Below, one piece after another: positions 31,222 to 40,619 of a stretch of 64,000 bases of DNA. The translations under genes were made by a program, and so were the position numbers. Source of the stretch: Arthrobacter sp. V1I9 (GTDB taxonomy: Bacteria > Actinomycetota > Actinomycetes > Actinomycetales > Micrococcaceae); contig NZ_JAUSYU010000001.1 of assembly GCF_030817075.1 (NCBI RefSeq), positions 1,798,001-1,862,000 on the forward strand. The letters are read 5' to 3'. The notes under the pieces were generated by a model, which made no database searches, was not told the origin of the DNA, and was given only the letters and a program-made list of their open reading frames with translations. Within the stretch, counting starts at the first letter, position 1; each line of letters starts with the position of its first letter.

Positions 31222-33637
31222 TTAGCGGCAGTCCCCGTGGGTTTCGATGGTGCCTGCGTTGCCGTCTACTGTTACCAGTTGGCCTGTTCTAAGGACTTGG
31301 GTGGCGGTGCCTGTTCCTACTACTGCCGGGATGCCGTATTCGCGGGCTACCAGGGAGGCGTGGGCTGCCAGGTTGCCTCCGTCCGTGACCACCGCTGCCG
31401 CCTGGGCGAACAGCGGAGTCCAGGCTGGTGCTGTTGCCCTGGTCACCAGGACCTCGCCCGGTTGGAACTGTGCAAAGTCCCCGGGGCCTTCGACGATGCG
31501 GACCCGGCCCCTGGCCCGGCCGGGGCTTGCGGGGTGGCCCACCAGCGCGCCGTGGGGAAGATTGGCTGTGCTGCGGGCCGTGTTGGCCACCCGGTCGAAG
31601 GTGTTGCCGAACATCGGAAGCCCGCCAAGCACCAGCGGCGCGGCCAGTTTCCGTTGGCGAAGCCAGTCCTGCCGGCGTCCAGCTACATTGTCCTGCTGCG
31701 GCGGCGCGTCGAGCCGAAGATCCTGTTTTGTCAGGAAGTAGACGTCGTCCGGGCTGTTGATGATGCCCGCCTGTTCCAGCTGCTTCCCAATTTCGGCGGC
31801 GCAACGGCGAAGCAGCGGCCAGCCCAGGGTAAAGTCCCGCACCTGTTCCTCCCGGAGCAGGGCATAGTGCTGGGCAACCGCAAGTAAACGGTCGAACCGG
31901 CGCAGCCGGCGGGAGTCCTCGAGGATCGAGCGGCAAGCCTCCTCCGCTGCCCGCCGTCGATTGGCCGCGGCAGCAGCGGCGGCGGCACTCCGGAAGTCAC
32001 CAGCGGACGGGACCGCAGGGCCTGGCTCTTCGCCCGCCGTAGGGTGGTACCAGTCGAGGCTGTAGACGGCGTGGTCGACTCTGGCCGGCAACGCCGGGGC
32101 AAGGCCGCCGAGCAGCACCTGGTAGCCGCCGCCGTCGTACAGTCCCTGCTCCTGCCGGGTGGCTAAGGCGGGAGCAAGGTGCCTGCGCCAGAATCTGGCC
32201 AGGACCAGCTCCATTTTCCAGGCCGCCCCGCCCGTGGCGGCGAAGAACCAGAGATACTGTCCGGCCGCGCGCGCCACTTGTCCAATGAGGTCCATCCGCC
32301 CGGCCAGGGTTGGCGGCAGCGGGACACCCTTGTAACTGTCCACCAGCCTGCGGTAGGCAGGGAGGCGTTGGCTGCGCCATTCCAGCTCAAGGTCCCGCAG
32401 GACGGCGCGGTCTGCACCGGCAGGGTCGATCATGGGGCGGACCACCGAGGTGAAGAAATAGGGCAACGAGCGCGGCGCGCCGCCAAAAACCAGGTGGGGG
32501 AGGGGCCCGGGGTGTTGGCGGGGCCACGTAGTACCAGCCATTCACTGTGGCATTGCCCATGGGAACCCGAAGGCCCGTCGAGCGGAAAACGGCATCGTTG
32601 TAGGCGGCATCCATGCAGGAAATGATCCAGTCCATAAAGAGCGGTGTAACAGGTTCCGGCAGCCATTCACCGAGCCGGAAGTTCCGAAGCCAGGCGCCCT
32701 TTCCCGGGGCCCGCCACACCGCCGGTTCCGGAACGGCTGTCATCGGACGCGCCTGCAGGACCTGGACACGCCCGGAACGGTCCATCGCCCACTCCACGTC
32801 CTGCGGGCAGCCGAAGTGCCGGGCGACGCTGCCTGCCAAGGCGGCGGCCGCCGTCGCGCTTTGCCTCGTCAGCACAGATCCTGGCGGCGCGGCAGCAGCA
32901 CCACTCCTGCGGCTGACCCGTCCACTCCGCGCCAACCACTCCTCGCCGCGCTCCCGCCCTCCCACCAGACTTTCCCCGAGCCCCTTCACAGCGGAAATCA
33001 CCGTCTCGTCCCGGGCTCCGGTCAAGGGATTCGCGGTGAAGGCAACGCCGGCAGCCGCGGCGTCCACCATCTGCTGCACGAGGACCGCCATGGTCCCGAC
33101 GCCGGCGGGAGCTGCGTCGCCAGCGTCCGGCAGGGCGTCCGGATCGGCGTGTAGTACAACATTTGCGTGGTCGGCCGGCCGCAGGCGGAGGGATTCTTGG
33201 TAGGCCCGGACACGGCCGGCGTCAGCCGAACCGAAACAGCGGATGATGGCTGACGGAAGGTCTCCGCCCGGCACGTCCAGGTAACTTTCATACATCCCGG
33301 CGTAGGAGGCACCGGGCAGGTCTTCGGCCGCGGCCGAGGAGCGGACCGCGTACGGCCCGGGGCCGGCCATGAGGGCGGCGGCCTGCAGCTGGCGGTCCCA
33401 CGCATCCTGGTTGTCTTCCGACCGGGCGTCAAAAGCCGCGCGTGTGACGACGAAGCCGGGAGGAACGGGAAACCCTGCGGATTTCAGTTCGGACAGGGCT
33501 GCGGCTTTGCTGCCGGCCTCCTCCCGCGTCAGGGGAAGAGGTCCGCCCAGGCGCGGAAAAAGGGCGCCTCCAGAGGGGCCGGCACTGAAAGCAGCACCGG
33601 CGTCATCGCCCAACTCATCACCAGAGTCATTGCCCAA
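31222..33637 (-). pseudogene. PEP-utilising enzyme, rifampicin phosphotransferase-like, frameshifted
   Basis: The upstream frame (33637 to about 32500) holds the ATP-grasp domain: AVRSSAAAEDLPGASYAGMYES, LVQQMVDAAAAGVAFTANP, VQVLQARPMT, then LPEPVTPLFMDW. The downstream frame (about 32510 to 31222) ends in the phosphohistidine domain with TDGGNLAAHASLVAREYGIP, keeping the catalytic His, and VTVDGNAGTIE. The frames join at a C5 run near 32496-32503; removing one C gives APPHLVFGGAP. The total of 2416 nt is one more than a multiple of three, for about 804 aa. The domain order ATP-grasp, middle, His matches rifampicin phosphotransferases rather than classical PEP synthase. The start is a TTG behind AGGTGG. 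No rifamycin-associated element is seen upstream. Confidence 0.8.
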
Positions 33638-33741
33638 GGAGCCACCTGCCGGGAACGTAGCTGGATTGCCGGCTCAAGTCTAGTGACGCAGGGCGCCGGC
33701 GGTACAGGTCAGCCGCTCAACGTCCTGGCCCCGGGGTGCGC

Positions 33742-33747
33742 TAAAGT
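33742..33747 (+). promoter_or_regulatory. -10 hexamer of the leuS transcript
   Basis: TAAAGT matches TAnnnT. Transcription would begin about 12 nt after its first base, which is exactly the A of the leader ATG at 33754, so the leader peptide message is predicted to be leaderless. The -35 region is weak. Confidence 0.55.
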
Positions 33748-33753
33748 GGTTGC

Positions 33754-33780
33754 ATGCGTGCGATCCTTCTGCTTAGTTAG
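33754..33780 (+). CDS. Leucine leader peptide of leuS (8 aa)
   Basis: ATG at 33754 opens an 8-codon frame, MRAILLLS, ending at TAG 33778-33780. Three consecutive leucine codons (CTT CTG CTT) follow an Ile codon. CTT is a poor codon in this genome, whose genes use mainly CTG and CTC. It lies about 150 nt before leuS and directly ahead of a two-hairpin region. The sequence resembles the leader before leuA in this same window (RA-x-LLL-S), with the start codons aligned. I infer ribosome-mediated control of leuS by leucine supply; peptide synthesis itself is not shown by the sequence. Confidence 0.72.
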   Translation: MRAILLLS

Positions 33781-33838
33781 CCGCCCGGCATCCGAAACAA
33801 CGGATAACCGTGCGGCAGCCCCTCCATGGAGAGGGGCT
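33780..33838 (+). terminator. Attenuator hairpins upstream of leuS
   Basis: The first stem combines GCCGC (33780-33784) with GCGGC (33812-33816) and, inside it, ATCCG (33790-33794) with CGGAT (33801-33805). Directly after it AGCCCCTC (33817-33824) and GAGGGGCT (33831-33838) form a perfect 8-bp terminator stem with a 6-nt loop, followed by TTTTGTGTG. The first hairpin begins at the last base of the leader stop codon, where a translating ribosome would melt it. I found no strong alternative anti-terminator pairing. Confidence 0.7.
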
Positions 33839-33929
33839 TTTGTGTGTCCGGGCTTGTTTCCGGGCCGCGGCAGGAGGATCAGGCCGTTATGGCAGCACAG
33901 ATGCCGTAACAGAACAGAAGAGGGCAGCA

Positions 33930-36455
33930 GTGGGCGTTCAGCCGGAGACAGAGACCGGAACAGCAGCAGTGTCGGCGGAGGTGCCCGAGGAGGGTACGTA
34001 CAGTTTTGCCGCAATGGAGGCCAAATGGCCGCAGGTGTGGGAAGACCTCAAGGTCTTCACCCCTGTCGACGACGGGTCCCGGGAGCGGCGTTACGTGCTG
34101 GACATGTTCCCCTACCCGTCCGGGGACCTGCACATGGGGCACGCCGAAGCGTTTGCCATGGGTGACGTCGTGGCCCGTTACCTTCGCCAGCAGGGCTACG
34201 ACGTCCTGCACCCGATCGGCTGGGACTCCTTCGGCCTGCCCGCCGAGAACGCCGCCATCAAGCGCAACGCCCATCCCAGTGAGTGGACCTACGCCAACAT
34301 TGACACGCAGGCCGCGTCCTTCAAGCGCTACGCCATCTCCGCTGACTGGTCCCGCCGGCTGCACACCTCGGACCCCGAGTACTACCGCTGGACCCAGTGG
34401 CTGTTCAAGCGCTTTTACGAGCGCGGCCTGGCGTACCGCAAGGATTCACCGGTCAACTGGTGCCCCAAGGACCAGACCGTGCTGGCAAACGAGCAGGTTG
34501 TCAACGGCGCCTGCGAACGCTGCGGCACCACCGTCACCAAGAAGTCCCTGAACCAGTGGTACTTCAAGATCACCGAGTACGCTGACCGGCTGCTCGATGA
34601 CATGGATGAGCTGCGGGGCCACTGGCCCGAGCGGGTGCTGGCAATGCAGAAGAACTGGATCGGCCGTTCCGAGGGTGCGCACGTCAACTTCGTGATCGAA
34701 GGCGACGGCGGCAAGCCTGCCAAGGACGTCACGGTCTTCACCACCCGTCCCGACACCCTGTACGGCGCAACTTTCTTTGTCGTTGCCGCGGACGCGCCGC
34801 TCGCCGTCGAACTGGTTACGCATGAACACGCGGCTGCCCTGGACGAATACCGTGAGCAGGTCAAAGCGCTCACCGAAATCGAACGCCAGTCCACGGAACG
34901 GGAGAAGACGGGCGTCTTCACCGGCCGTTACGCCGTCAACCCGCTGAACGGGGAGAAGCTGCCTGTGTGGGCAGCTGACTACGTCCTGGCCGACTACGGC
35001 ACGGGGGCCATCATGGCCGTGCCCGCCCACGACCAGCGCGACCTCGACTTCGCGCGGAAGTTCGGCCTCCCGGTACGTGCCGTCCTGAACACCGGCGAGG
35101 AAGACCCCGCAGTGTCCGGCACGGCCACCGCGGGGGAGGGCACGCTGATCAACTCCGGGGACCTGGACGGACTGCCCAAGGCTGAGGCCATCCCGGCCGC
35201 GATCGCCATCCTGGAACGCCAGGGCACCGGAGAGAAGTTCGTGAACTTCCGGCTGCGCGACTGGCTGCTCAGCCGCCAGCGGTTCTGGGGCACCCCCATC
35301 CCGATCATCCACTGCCCGTCCTGCGGCGAGGTTCCCGTGCCTGATGAGCAGCTGCCCGTCACCCTGCCGGCAGACCTCCGCGGCGAGGACCTGTCGCCGA
35401 AGGGGACGTCCCCGCTGGCTGCCGCAGAGGCCTGGGTCAATGTTGAATGCCCCAACTGCCACGGACCGGCCAAGCGCGACACCGACACCATGGACACCTT
35501 TGTGGACTCGTCCTGGTACTTCCTGCGTTTCGTCTCCCCGGAGTTCACGGAGGGTCCCTTCGACCCGGCGAAAATTAACGACTGGATGCCGGTAGGCCAG
35601 TATGTGGGCGGTGTGGAGCATGCCATCCTGCACCTGCTCTACGCCCGCTTCTTCACCAAGGTCATCCACGACCTGGGCATGATCGACGCCGACGAGCCGT
35701 TCAGCGCCCTGCTCAACCAGGGCCAGGTCCTTAACGGCGGCAAAGCCATGAGCAAGTCCCTGGGCAACGGCGTTGACCTCGGCGAGCAGCTGGACAGGTA
35801 CGGCGTGGATGCCGTCCGGCTCACCATGATCTTCGCGTCGCCTCCCGAAGACGACGTCGACTGGGCCGATGTTTCGCCGTCGGGCTCCGCGAAGTTCCTG
35901 GCCCGCGCGTGGCGGCTGGCGCAGGATGTCACCAGCGAACCCTCTGTTGACCCCGCATCCGGGGACCGCACGCTGCGCTCGGTCACGCACCGCACCATCG
36001 CGGACGCCGCGGCGCTGCTGGACAACAACAAGTTCAACGTGGTGGTGGCCAAGCTGATGGAGTTGGTCAACGCGACCCGAAAGACCATAGATGCCGGTGC
36101 CGGCGGGTCTGATCCCGCGGTACGGGAAGCTGCCGAGGCGGTTGCCGTCATCCTCAGCCTCTTCGCGCCTTACACCGCGGAGGATATGTGGAACGTCCTG
36201 GGCCACCCGGCCTCGGTGGCGAACGCCGGCTGGCCGGCCCACGACGCGGCCCTGCTGGTACAGGACACCGTCACCGCGGTGGTTCAGGTCCAGGGCAAGG
36301 TCCGGGACAGGCTTGAGGTCTCGCCCGACGTCTCCGAGGACCAGTTGCGCGAACTGGCGCTGGCCTCGGACAACGTCCAGCGCGCCCTCGACGGCCGCGG
36401 CATCCGCACCGTGATCGTCCGCGCCCCTAAACTGGTCAACATCGTCCCGGCATAG
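33930..36455 (+). CDS. leuS: Leucyl-tRNA synthetase
   Basis: Class I synthetase charging tRNA-Leu, 841 aa from GTG 33930, which follows AGAGGGCAGCA. The frame is open upstream to 33810, but those 40 residues overlap the attenuator and carry no family sequence. The HIGH motif appears as HMGH at residues 68-71 in [15 protein letters not shown], and KMSKS as MSKS at 607-610. The CP1 editing domain has [14 protein letters not shown]. Paired cysteines in [10 protein letters not shown] and [10 protein letters not shown] suggest a zinc-binding insertion. Expression is probably controlled by the leader peptide and terminator upstream. Confidence 0.96.
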   Translation: MGVQPETETGTAAVSAEVPEEGTYSFAAMEAKWPQVWEDLKVFTPVDDGSRERRYVLDMFPYPSGDLHMGHAEAFAMGDVVARYLRQQGYDVLHPIGWDSFGLPAENAAIKRNAHPSEWTYANIDTQAASFKRYAISADWSRRLHTSDPEYYRWTQWLFKRFYERGLAYRKDSPVNWCPKDQTVLANEQVVNGACERCGTTVTKKSLNQWYFKITEYADRLLDDMDELRGHWPERVLAMQKNWIGRSEGAHVNFVIEGDGGKPAKDVTVFTTRPDTLYGATFFVVAADAPLAVELVTHEHAAALDEYREQVKALTEIERQSTEREKTGVFTGRYAVNPLNGEKLPVWAADYVLADYGTGAIMAVPAHDQRDLDFARKFGLPVRAVLNTGEEDPAVSGTATAGEGTLINSGDLDGLPKAEAIPAAIAILERQGTGEKFVNFRLRDWLLSRQRFWGTPIPIIHCPSCGEVPVPDEQLPVTLPADLRGEDLSPKGTSPLAAAEAWVNVECPNCHGPAKRDTDTMDTFVDSSWYFLRFVSPEFTEGPFDPAKINDWMPVGQYVGGVEHAILHLLYARFFTKVIHDLGMIDADEPFSALLNQGQVLNGGKAMSKSLGNGVDLGEQLDRYGVDAVRLTMIFASPPEDDVDWADVSPSGSAKFLARAWRLAQDVTSEPSVDPASGDRTLRSVTHRTIADAAALLDNNKFNVVVAKLMELVNATRKTIDAGAGGSDPAVREAAEAVAVILSLFAPYTAEDMWNVLGHPASVANAGWPAHDAALLVQDTVTAVVQVQGKVRDRLEVSPDVSEDQLRELALASDNVQRALDGRGIRTVIVRAPKLVNIVPA

Positions 36456-36462
36456 GCCGGAC

Positions 36463-36490
36463 CGGGCCGCCGGAATCCTCCGGCGGCCCG
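36463..36490 (+). terminator. Hairpin after leuS
   Basis: CGGGCCGCCGGA (36463-36474) and TCCGGCGGCCCG (36479-36490) form a perfect 12-bp stem with a 4-nt loop, 7 nt after the leuS stop. No U tract follows, so termination may need a factor. It ends just before the degV ribosome-binding site. Confidence 0.65.
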
Positions 36491-36511
36491 CTGTGACTCC
36501 AGGAGGCCCCT

Positions 36512-37492
36512 TTGCCCCACCGCGACGCCGCCGCCTGGCCCTGGGTCCGTGCACGCCTGCTGGCCCGCCGCCGGCAGGAAATTCCGGCAACCCAGCCGGA
36601 CGCCGTCGTACGTACTGCTGTGGTGACTGATTCTGCCGCCGCGCTTCCCGCCGACTGGGCCGCCGGCCTGAGTGGCGACGGACGGCTCACCGTCATTCCC
36701 ATGCCGGTGATGGTGGGCGAGGAGATCTACGGCGAGGGCGAAGACGATATCTCGGAAACCATTGCGCTGGCCCTGGCCAGCGGGATTTCCGTGAAGACCT
36801 CCCGGCCCTCGCCCGGTCAGTTTGAACAGGCCTACGCGGCAGCGCAGCGCAGGGGTTTTGAAGCGGTAGTGTCCGTGCACATCTCGGGCGGCCTGTCCGG
36901 CACGGCAGACGCCGCGCGGCTTGCGGCCGGCAGGGTGGGCATACCCGTGGAAGTGGTCGATTCCGGAACGGTCGGCATGGCCCTGGGGATGGCCGTCCAG
37001 GAAGCTGCGCGCGTTGCCGGCGAAGGCGCCGATGCGGAGGCAGTGGCTGCCGCTGCCGCCGGCCAGGCAGGCCGGACCAAGGTCTATTTCTACGTTCCGA
37101 GCCTCGAGCAGCTCCGACGCGGAGGGCGGATCGGCGCGGCTGCTTCCTTGTGGGGCACGATGCTTGCTATTAAGCCCATCCTCGGTGTCGATGGAGGAAA
37201 GATCGTTCCGTTGGAGAAGGTGCGCTCAGCCGTCCGGGCAGTTGCCCGGCTGGAGGAGATTGTGGCCGCGGATGCTTCTGCCCGCACCGCTTCTGCGGAC
37301 GTGCGCCTTGCCGTCCACCATTTCGGGAACGCAACGGAAGCGGAGGGCCTGGCCGAACGGTTGGCCGCTGCCCTGCCGCAGTGCCCTCCTGCTCAGATCA
37401 GCTCCCTTCCTGCCGTACTTGCTGCCCATGCGGGGCTGGGCGTTCTCGCCGTCATTGTGGGCGATAACTTTGCCGTGCACGACGCCCCCTGA
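36512..37492 (+). CDS. DegV family fatty-acid-binding protein
   Basis: A 326-aa DegV protein; the family binds a single fatty acid and can feed it to fatty acid kinase. The N-terminal domain has AVVTDSAAALPADW near residue 36 and the fatty-acid-site SISVKTSRPSPGQFEQAY-like segment, followed by HISGGLSGTADAARLAAG. The C-terminal lobe has YVPSLEQLRRGGRIGAAAS and LAIKPILGVDGGKIVP. The TTG start is set by AGGAGG five bases upstream. The first 30 residues (Arg/Pro-rich) are not typical of the family, so translation could begin later. Confidence 0.88.
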   Translation: MPHRDAAAWPWVRARLLARRRQEIPATQPDAVVRTAVVTDSAAALPADWAAGLSGDGRLTVIPMPVMVGEEIYGEGEDDISETIALALASGISVKTSRPSPGQFEQAYAAAQRRGFEAVVSVHISGGLSGTADAARLAAGRVGIPVEVVDSGTVGMALGMAVQEAARVAGEGADAEAVAAAAAGQAGRTKVYFYVPSLEQLRRGGRIGAAASLWGTMLAIKPILGVDGGKIVPLEKVRSAVRAVARLEEIVAADASARTASADVRLAVHHFGNATEAEGLAERLAAALPQCPPAQISSLPAVLAAHAGLGVLAVIVGDNFAVHDAP

Positions 37493-37559
37493 CCACGTCC
37501 TTTCCACATAGCGGCCTTTTGCCCTGTTGCCTGCTGTGACTTGTTCTTAGCGTGGGGGA

Positions 37560-38468
37560 ATGTCACGCCGCGATGCTGGAGCAGCAGGTGAACGGGCGCG
37601 CCACGCCAGGTCCCGGCTGCAGGCTACCCTGGGGGACAACTCCCGTGGGCTGCTGCTTGGGGACGACGACGGGCCCTCCTTCGAGTACCGGGGCACTGAC
37701 GGCGGGGAAAAAGGGAGCCGTGCCCTTACGGGGGAAGGTCCGGCCAGGGCCCCAATCGACGTGGGGCCCGCAGTTCGCTGGCGCCTCAGTTTTCGGCTGG
37801 GCGTGCTCCTGGGCGTCCTTGCGGTGGCTGCCGGTGCCTGGTTTTGGTGGCAGGCGGAGTCCGGCAGGCCGGAGGTCCTGCCGCTCAGCGGCGTCAGTCC
37901 CGGAACCGCCGACCCAACAGCCGCGGACAGTGCCTCGGGGGAGGAGGACAGCGGTGGCGGCAGCCGTGCGGGTCGCGAGCCCGACGCGCAGGAAAGTGCA
38001 CCCTCGGGCAGGGTTGTGGTTCACGTCGCCGGGTCGGTGCTTCGGCAAGGAGTGGTGCAGTTGCCGGCCGGCAGCCGGGTGCACGAGGCCATTGCCGCGG
38101 CCGGAGGGGCCGGGCCCCGCGCTGACCTGAACCGCCTTAACCTCGCCGTGGTTGTGGAGGATGGACAAAAGATCTATGTCCCGCAGCAGGGCGAACCGCT
38201 GCCAGCCGGCTCTGGGGATCCAGCCGGGTTGGTGGCCGGGGATTCCCCGGACGGAACTGCCGGAGGGCCGGCAGGATCGAAAATCAACCTGAACACCGCC
38301 GGGGTGGAGGAACTGGATGGTTTGCCGAAGGTGGGCCCTGTGCTGGCACAGCGGATCGTGGACTGGCGCAAGGAACATGGCCTGTTCAAGGCGGTCGAGG
38401 ACCTTGACGCCATTGACGGTGTCGGTCCAAAGATGCTTGAAGCATTGCTGCCACTGGTGACCATATGA
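37560..38468 (+). CDS. comEA: ComEA family DNA-binding protein
   Basis: A membrane-anchored DNA receptor-type protein of 302 aa. About 75 polar residues precede a membrane helix (FRLGVLLGVLAVAAGAWFWW, about residues 77-97), followed by an acidic/Ser-rich spacer. An SLBB-like domain is next (VVVHVAGSVLRQGVVQLPAG), then a C-terminal pair of helix-hairpin-helix motifs (INLNTAGVEELDGLPKVGPVLAQRI and LDAIDGVGPKMLEALLPL). The ATG at 37560 follows GGGGGA. It is paired with comEC, as in competence operons of Gram-positive bacteria. Whether the organism is naturally competent cannot be told from this. Confidence 0.92.
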   Translation: MSRRDAGAAGERARHARSRLQATLGDNSRGLLLGDDDGPSFEYRGTDGGEKGSRALTGEGPARAPIDVGPAVRWRLSFRLGVLLGVLAVAAGAWFWWQAESGRPEVLPLSGVSPGTADPTAADSASGEEDSGGGSRAGREPDAQESAPSGRVVVHVAGSVLRQGVVQLPAGSRVHEAIAAAGGAGPRADLNRLNLAVVVEDGQKIYVPQQGEPLPAGSGDPAGLVAGDSPDGTAGGPAGSKINLNTAGVEELDGLPKVGPVLAQRIVDWRKEHGLFKAVEDLDAIDGVGPKMLEALLPLVTI

Positions 38469-38513
38469 CACGACGGCAAGGTGCAATGATGACGATGGGC
38501 GTCGGGCGGCGAC

Positions 38514-40619
38514 ATGGATAACAGAACAGCGGGGACGGGGTCGAGCCCCTGGAGCCGCTATGTAGAGTCTGCAGTCCGGGGGCATGCGGCCGGCGGGCAG
38601 GACGCGCAGCAAGCCGGCGCCATGGAACGGCCGTCAGCAACCGGGGAGGGATCGGGGAAAGGTACCCCGGTACAACCGCACCGGACGCTGCTGGGCCCCG
38701 CTGGCCCTGCCGGTCGCCCCGGAAAAAGCCTCGAACAGGTTTGGGTTTCGCAGTCTGCCCGATTCCGGGAGGGCGCCAGGAAAGCGCGGCAGGACGCAGA
38801 CCCGGCCAGCGGCGGAACTCCACGCCGTCGCACTGACGTCCGGCTGGCGCTGCCGGCCGTGCTCGTCTGGAGTGCCTCCGTCGCCGGGCTCTGGCTGCCC
38901 CCAATGGCACTGGGCGGCCTTTGCTGCGCACTGCTCGTCCTTTCAGCCCTGCTGCTGCACCGTACCGTGAAATCCCGCACCCGCCGGGCGGCGAGGCAGG
39001 GCACCAGCAAACCGGCCCGGCGCAGCTTCCTGACCACTACCGCCGTCGCCCTCCTCCTTGCCGCGACGACGGCAGCACATTCGGCGGTGGCAGCCACCCA
39101 GCGGCACGACGGTCCCCTCGCTGCCGCCGTCTCTTCGGGAAAGTCAGTAGTAGCCATACTGGAAGTGGCAGGAGCGCCCCGTGCGCTGACTGCACCCAAC
39201 CAAGCCGGCCCGCCTGCACGCTGGTCCGTACCTGTATGGACGCGGGACGTCAGTACCGGCGGTGTTGTGCTGCGGACCCGGGCCCAGCTGCTGGTGGTTG
39301 GCGGCGGCGGTTGGGGCACTGTGGTGCCCGGCCAGCTGGTCCGGGCAACCGGAAAGCTTCGCTCCGCGGATCCCGGGCGGGAGGAGGCCGGCATCCTTAC
39401 AGCGTCCTCCGGACCAGGACAGCCGGCTGGTCCGCCAGTCTTGCAGGGAGCAGCCAAGGAACTGCGGGAACGGTTCGTATCCGCTGCCTCTTTCCTGGCC
39501 CCGGATCCCCGCGGCCTGCTTCCGGGAATGGTCACCGGGGATACCAGTGCGCTCGATGAGGGCTTGAACGCTGCCATGAAAAGCGTGGGTATGACCCACC
39601 TGACGGCCGTCAGTGGGGCAAACTGCAGCCTGGTCCTCGGCGCGCTGCTGCTGTTGTGCCGGCGTTTCCGCTTGCCCCGGCTGGCTTCGGCTGTGCTGGC
39701 TGTGGCGGGCCTCGGGCTGTTCGTGCTCCTTGTTGGGCCGGATGCGAGCGTCCTGCGGGCAGCAGTGATGGGCGCGGTGGCAGTACTCGCCCTGGCGGGT
39801 GGCCGGTCCGGGCGTGGCCTGAGCTTCCTGTGCCTTGCCGTGATCGGCCTCCTGCTGGTTGACCCGGGGCTGGGATCGAGTTTCGGGTTCCTCCTGTCCG
39901 TCCTGGCAACATTGGGGATCATCGTCCTGGGCCAGCGCATCATGGCGTGGACCCCGGCATTCATTCCGCGCTGGGCAGCGGCTGCGGTGGCTGTTCCCCT
40001 GTCCGCCCAACTGCTGTGCGGGCCGGTGATTGTTGTGCTGCAGCCCCAGTTTTCCACCTACTCGCTGCTGGCCAACGTCATTGCGTCGCCGCTCGTGGCA
40101 CCCGTGACGCTGCTGGGGACAGCTGCCGTGCCCCTGGTGGTGCTGGCCCCATGGGCAGGAACACTCCTGATCGCCGTGGCGGGCACGTTCAGCGCGGGGG
40201 TGGCGGCGACCGCCAGGTTTGCCTCGCAGCTTCCCGGCGCGGCCCTTCCCTGGCCCGAGGGTATGGCGGGCATGCTGACCATGCTGTTCCTGTCAGTGCT
40301 GACGCTCGTGGCTGTCGCGGCCGTGGTCCGCCCGCACCGGCTCATTCGGTGTGTGGTGGCTTTGCATCAGCGCACCGTTTCCCTGATCGAAGTGCTGGAG
40401 CGGAACGCGGCCGGAGGGTTACCGCGCCGCAGCCGGGAGCCGCTGCGCAGGTCCGCTCCGCGAGTGTTGCCAACGCGCGGTCCCGGCTTTGACCGGGCCG
40501 CCGGACATGGCAGGCTGGGATACTGCACAAAACTATCCGGAAGGAAGCCCCGATGGCCGCTGCGCAGAAACGTGCAACCCGTTCGCCGGCGTCGAACGGC
40601 CCCACCTGGCGCGACGTAA
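38514..40619 (+). CDS. comEC: ComEC/Rec2 family competence channel, lacking the metallo-beta-lactamase domain
   Basis: A 701-aa polytopic membrane protein proposed to carry single-stranded DNA across the membrane. About 110 polar residues are followed by two membrane helices, an OB-like extracytoplasmic region (residues ~190-310), and the competence domain with MTHLTAVSGANCSLVLGALLL and many helices. The last helix ends near residue 605. The C-terminal nuclease-like beta-lactamase domain of B. subtilis ComEC (HxHxDH) is absent; there is only a ~90-residue Arg/Pro-rich tail that runs 67 nt into holA. The start is ATG 38514, 45 nt after comEA. Confidence 0.88.
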   Translation: MDNRTAGTGSSPWSRYVESAVRGHAAGGQDAQQAGAMERPSATGEGSGKGTPVQPHRTLLGPAGPAGRPGKSLEQVWVSQSARFREGARKARQDADPASGGTPRRRTDVRLALPAVLVWSASVAGLWLPPMALGGLCCALLVLSALLLHRTVKSRTRRAARQGTSKPARRSFLTTTAVALLLAATTAAHSAVAATQRHDGPLAAAVSSGKSVVAILEVAGAPRALTAPNQAGPPARWSVPVWTRDVSTGGVVLRTRAQLLVVGGGGWGTVVPGQLVRATGKLRSADPGREEAGILTASSGPGQPAGPPVLQGAAKELRERFVSAASFLAPDPRGLLPGMVTGDTSALDEGLNAAMKSVGMTHLTAVSGANCSLVLGALLLLCRRFRLPRLASAVLAVAGLGLFVLLVGPDASVLRAAVMGAVAVLALAGGRSGRGLSFLCLAVIGLLLVDPGLGSSFGFLLSVLATLGIIVLGQRIMAWTPAFIPRWAAAAVAVPLSAQLLCGPVIVVLQPQFSTYSLLANVIASPLVAPVTLLGTAAVPLVVLAPWAGTLLIAVAGTFSAGVAATARFASQLPGAALPWPEGMAGMLTMLFLSVLTLVAVAAVVRPHRLIRCVVALHQRTVSLIEVLERNAAGGLPRRSREPLRRSAPRVLPTRGPGFDRAAGHGRLGYCTKLSGRKPRWPLRRNVQPVRRRRTAPPGAT

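Noticed and set aside
33638..33741. A rifamycin-associated element upstream of the phosphotransferase-like gene
   Set aside because: I searched both strands by eye for the GGGGCTTGCGGCAAGC-like element and did not find it.
33638..33929. A T-box riboswitch before leuS
   Set aside because: No T-box sequence (UGGN-containing) or long stem I specifier was found; the short Leu leader and terminator account for the region.
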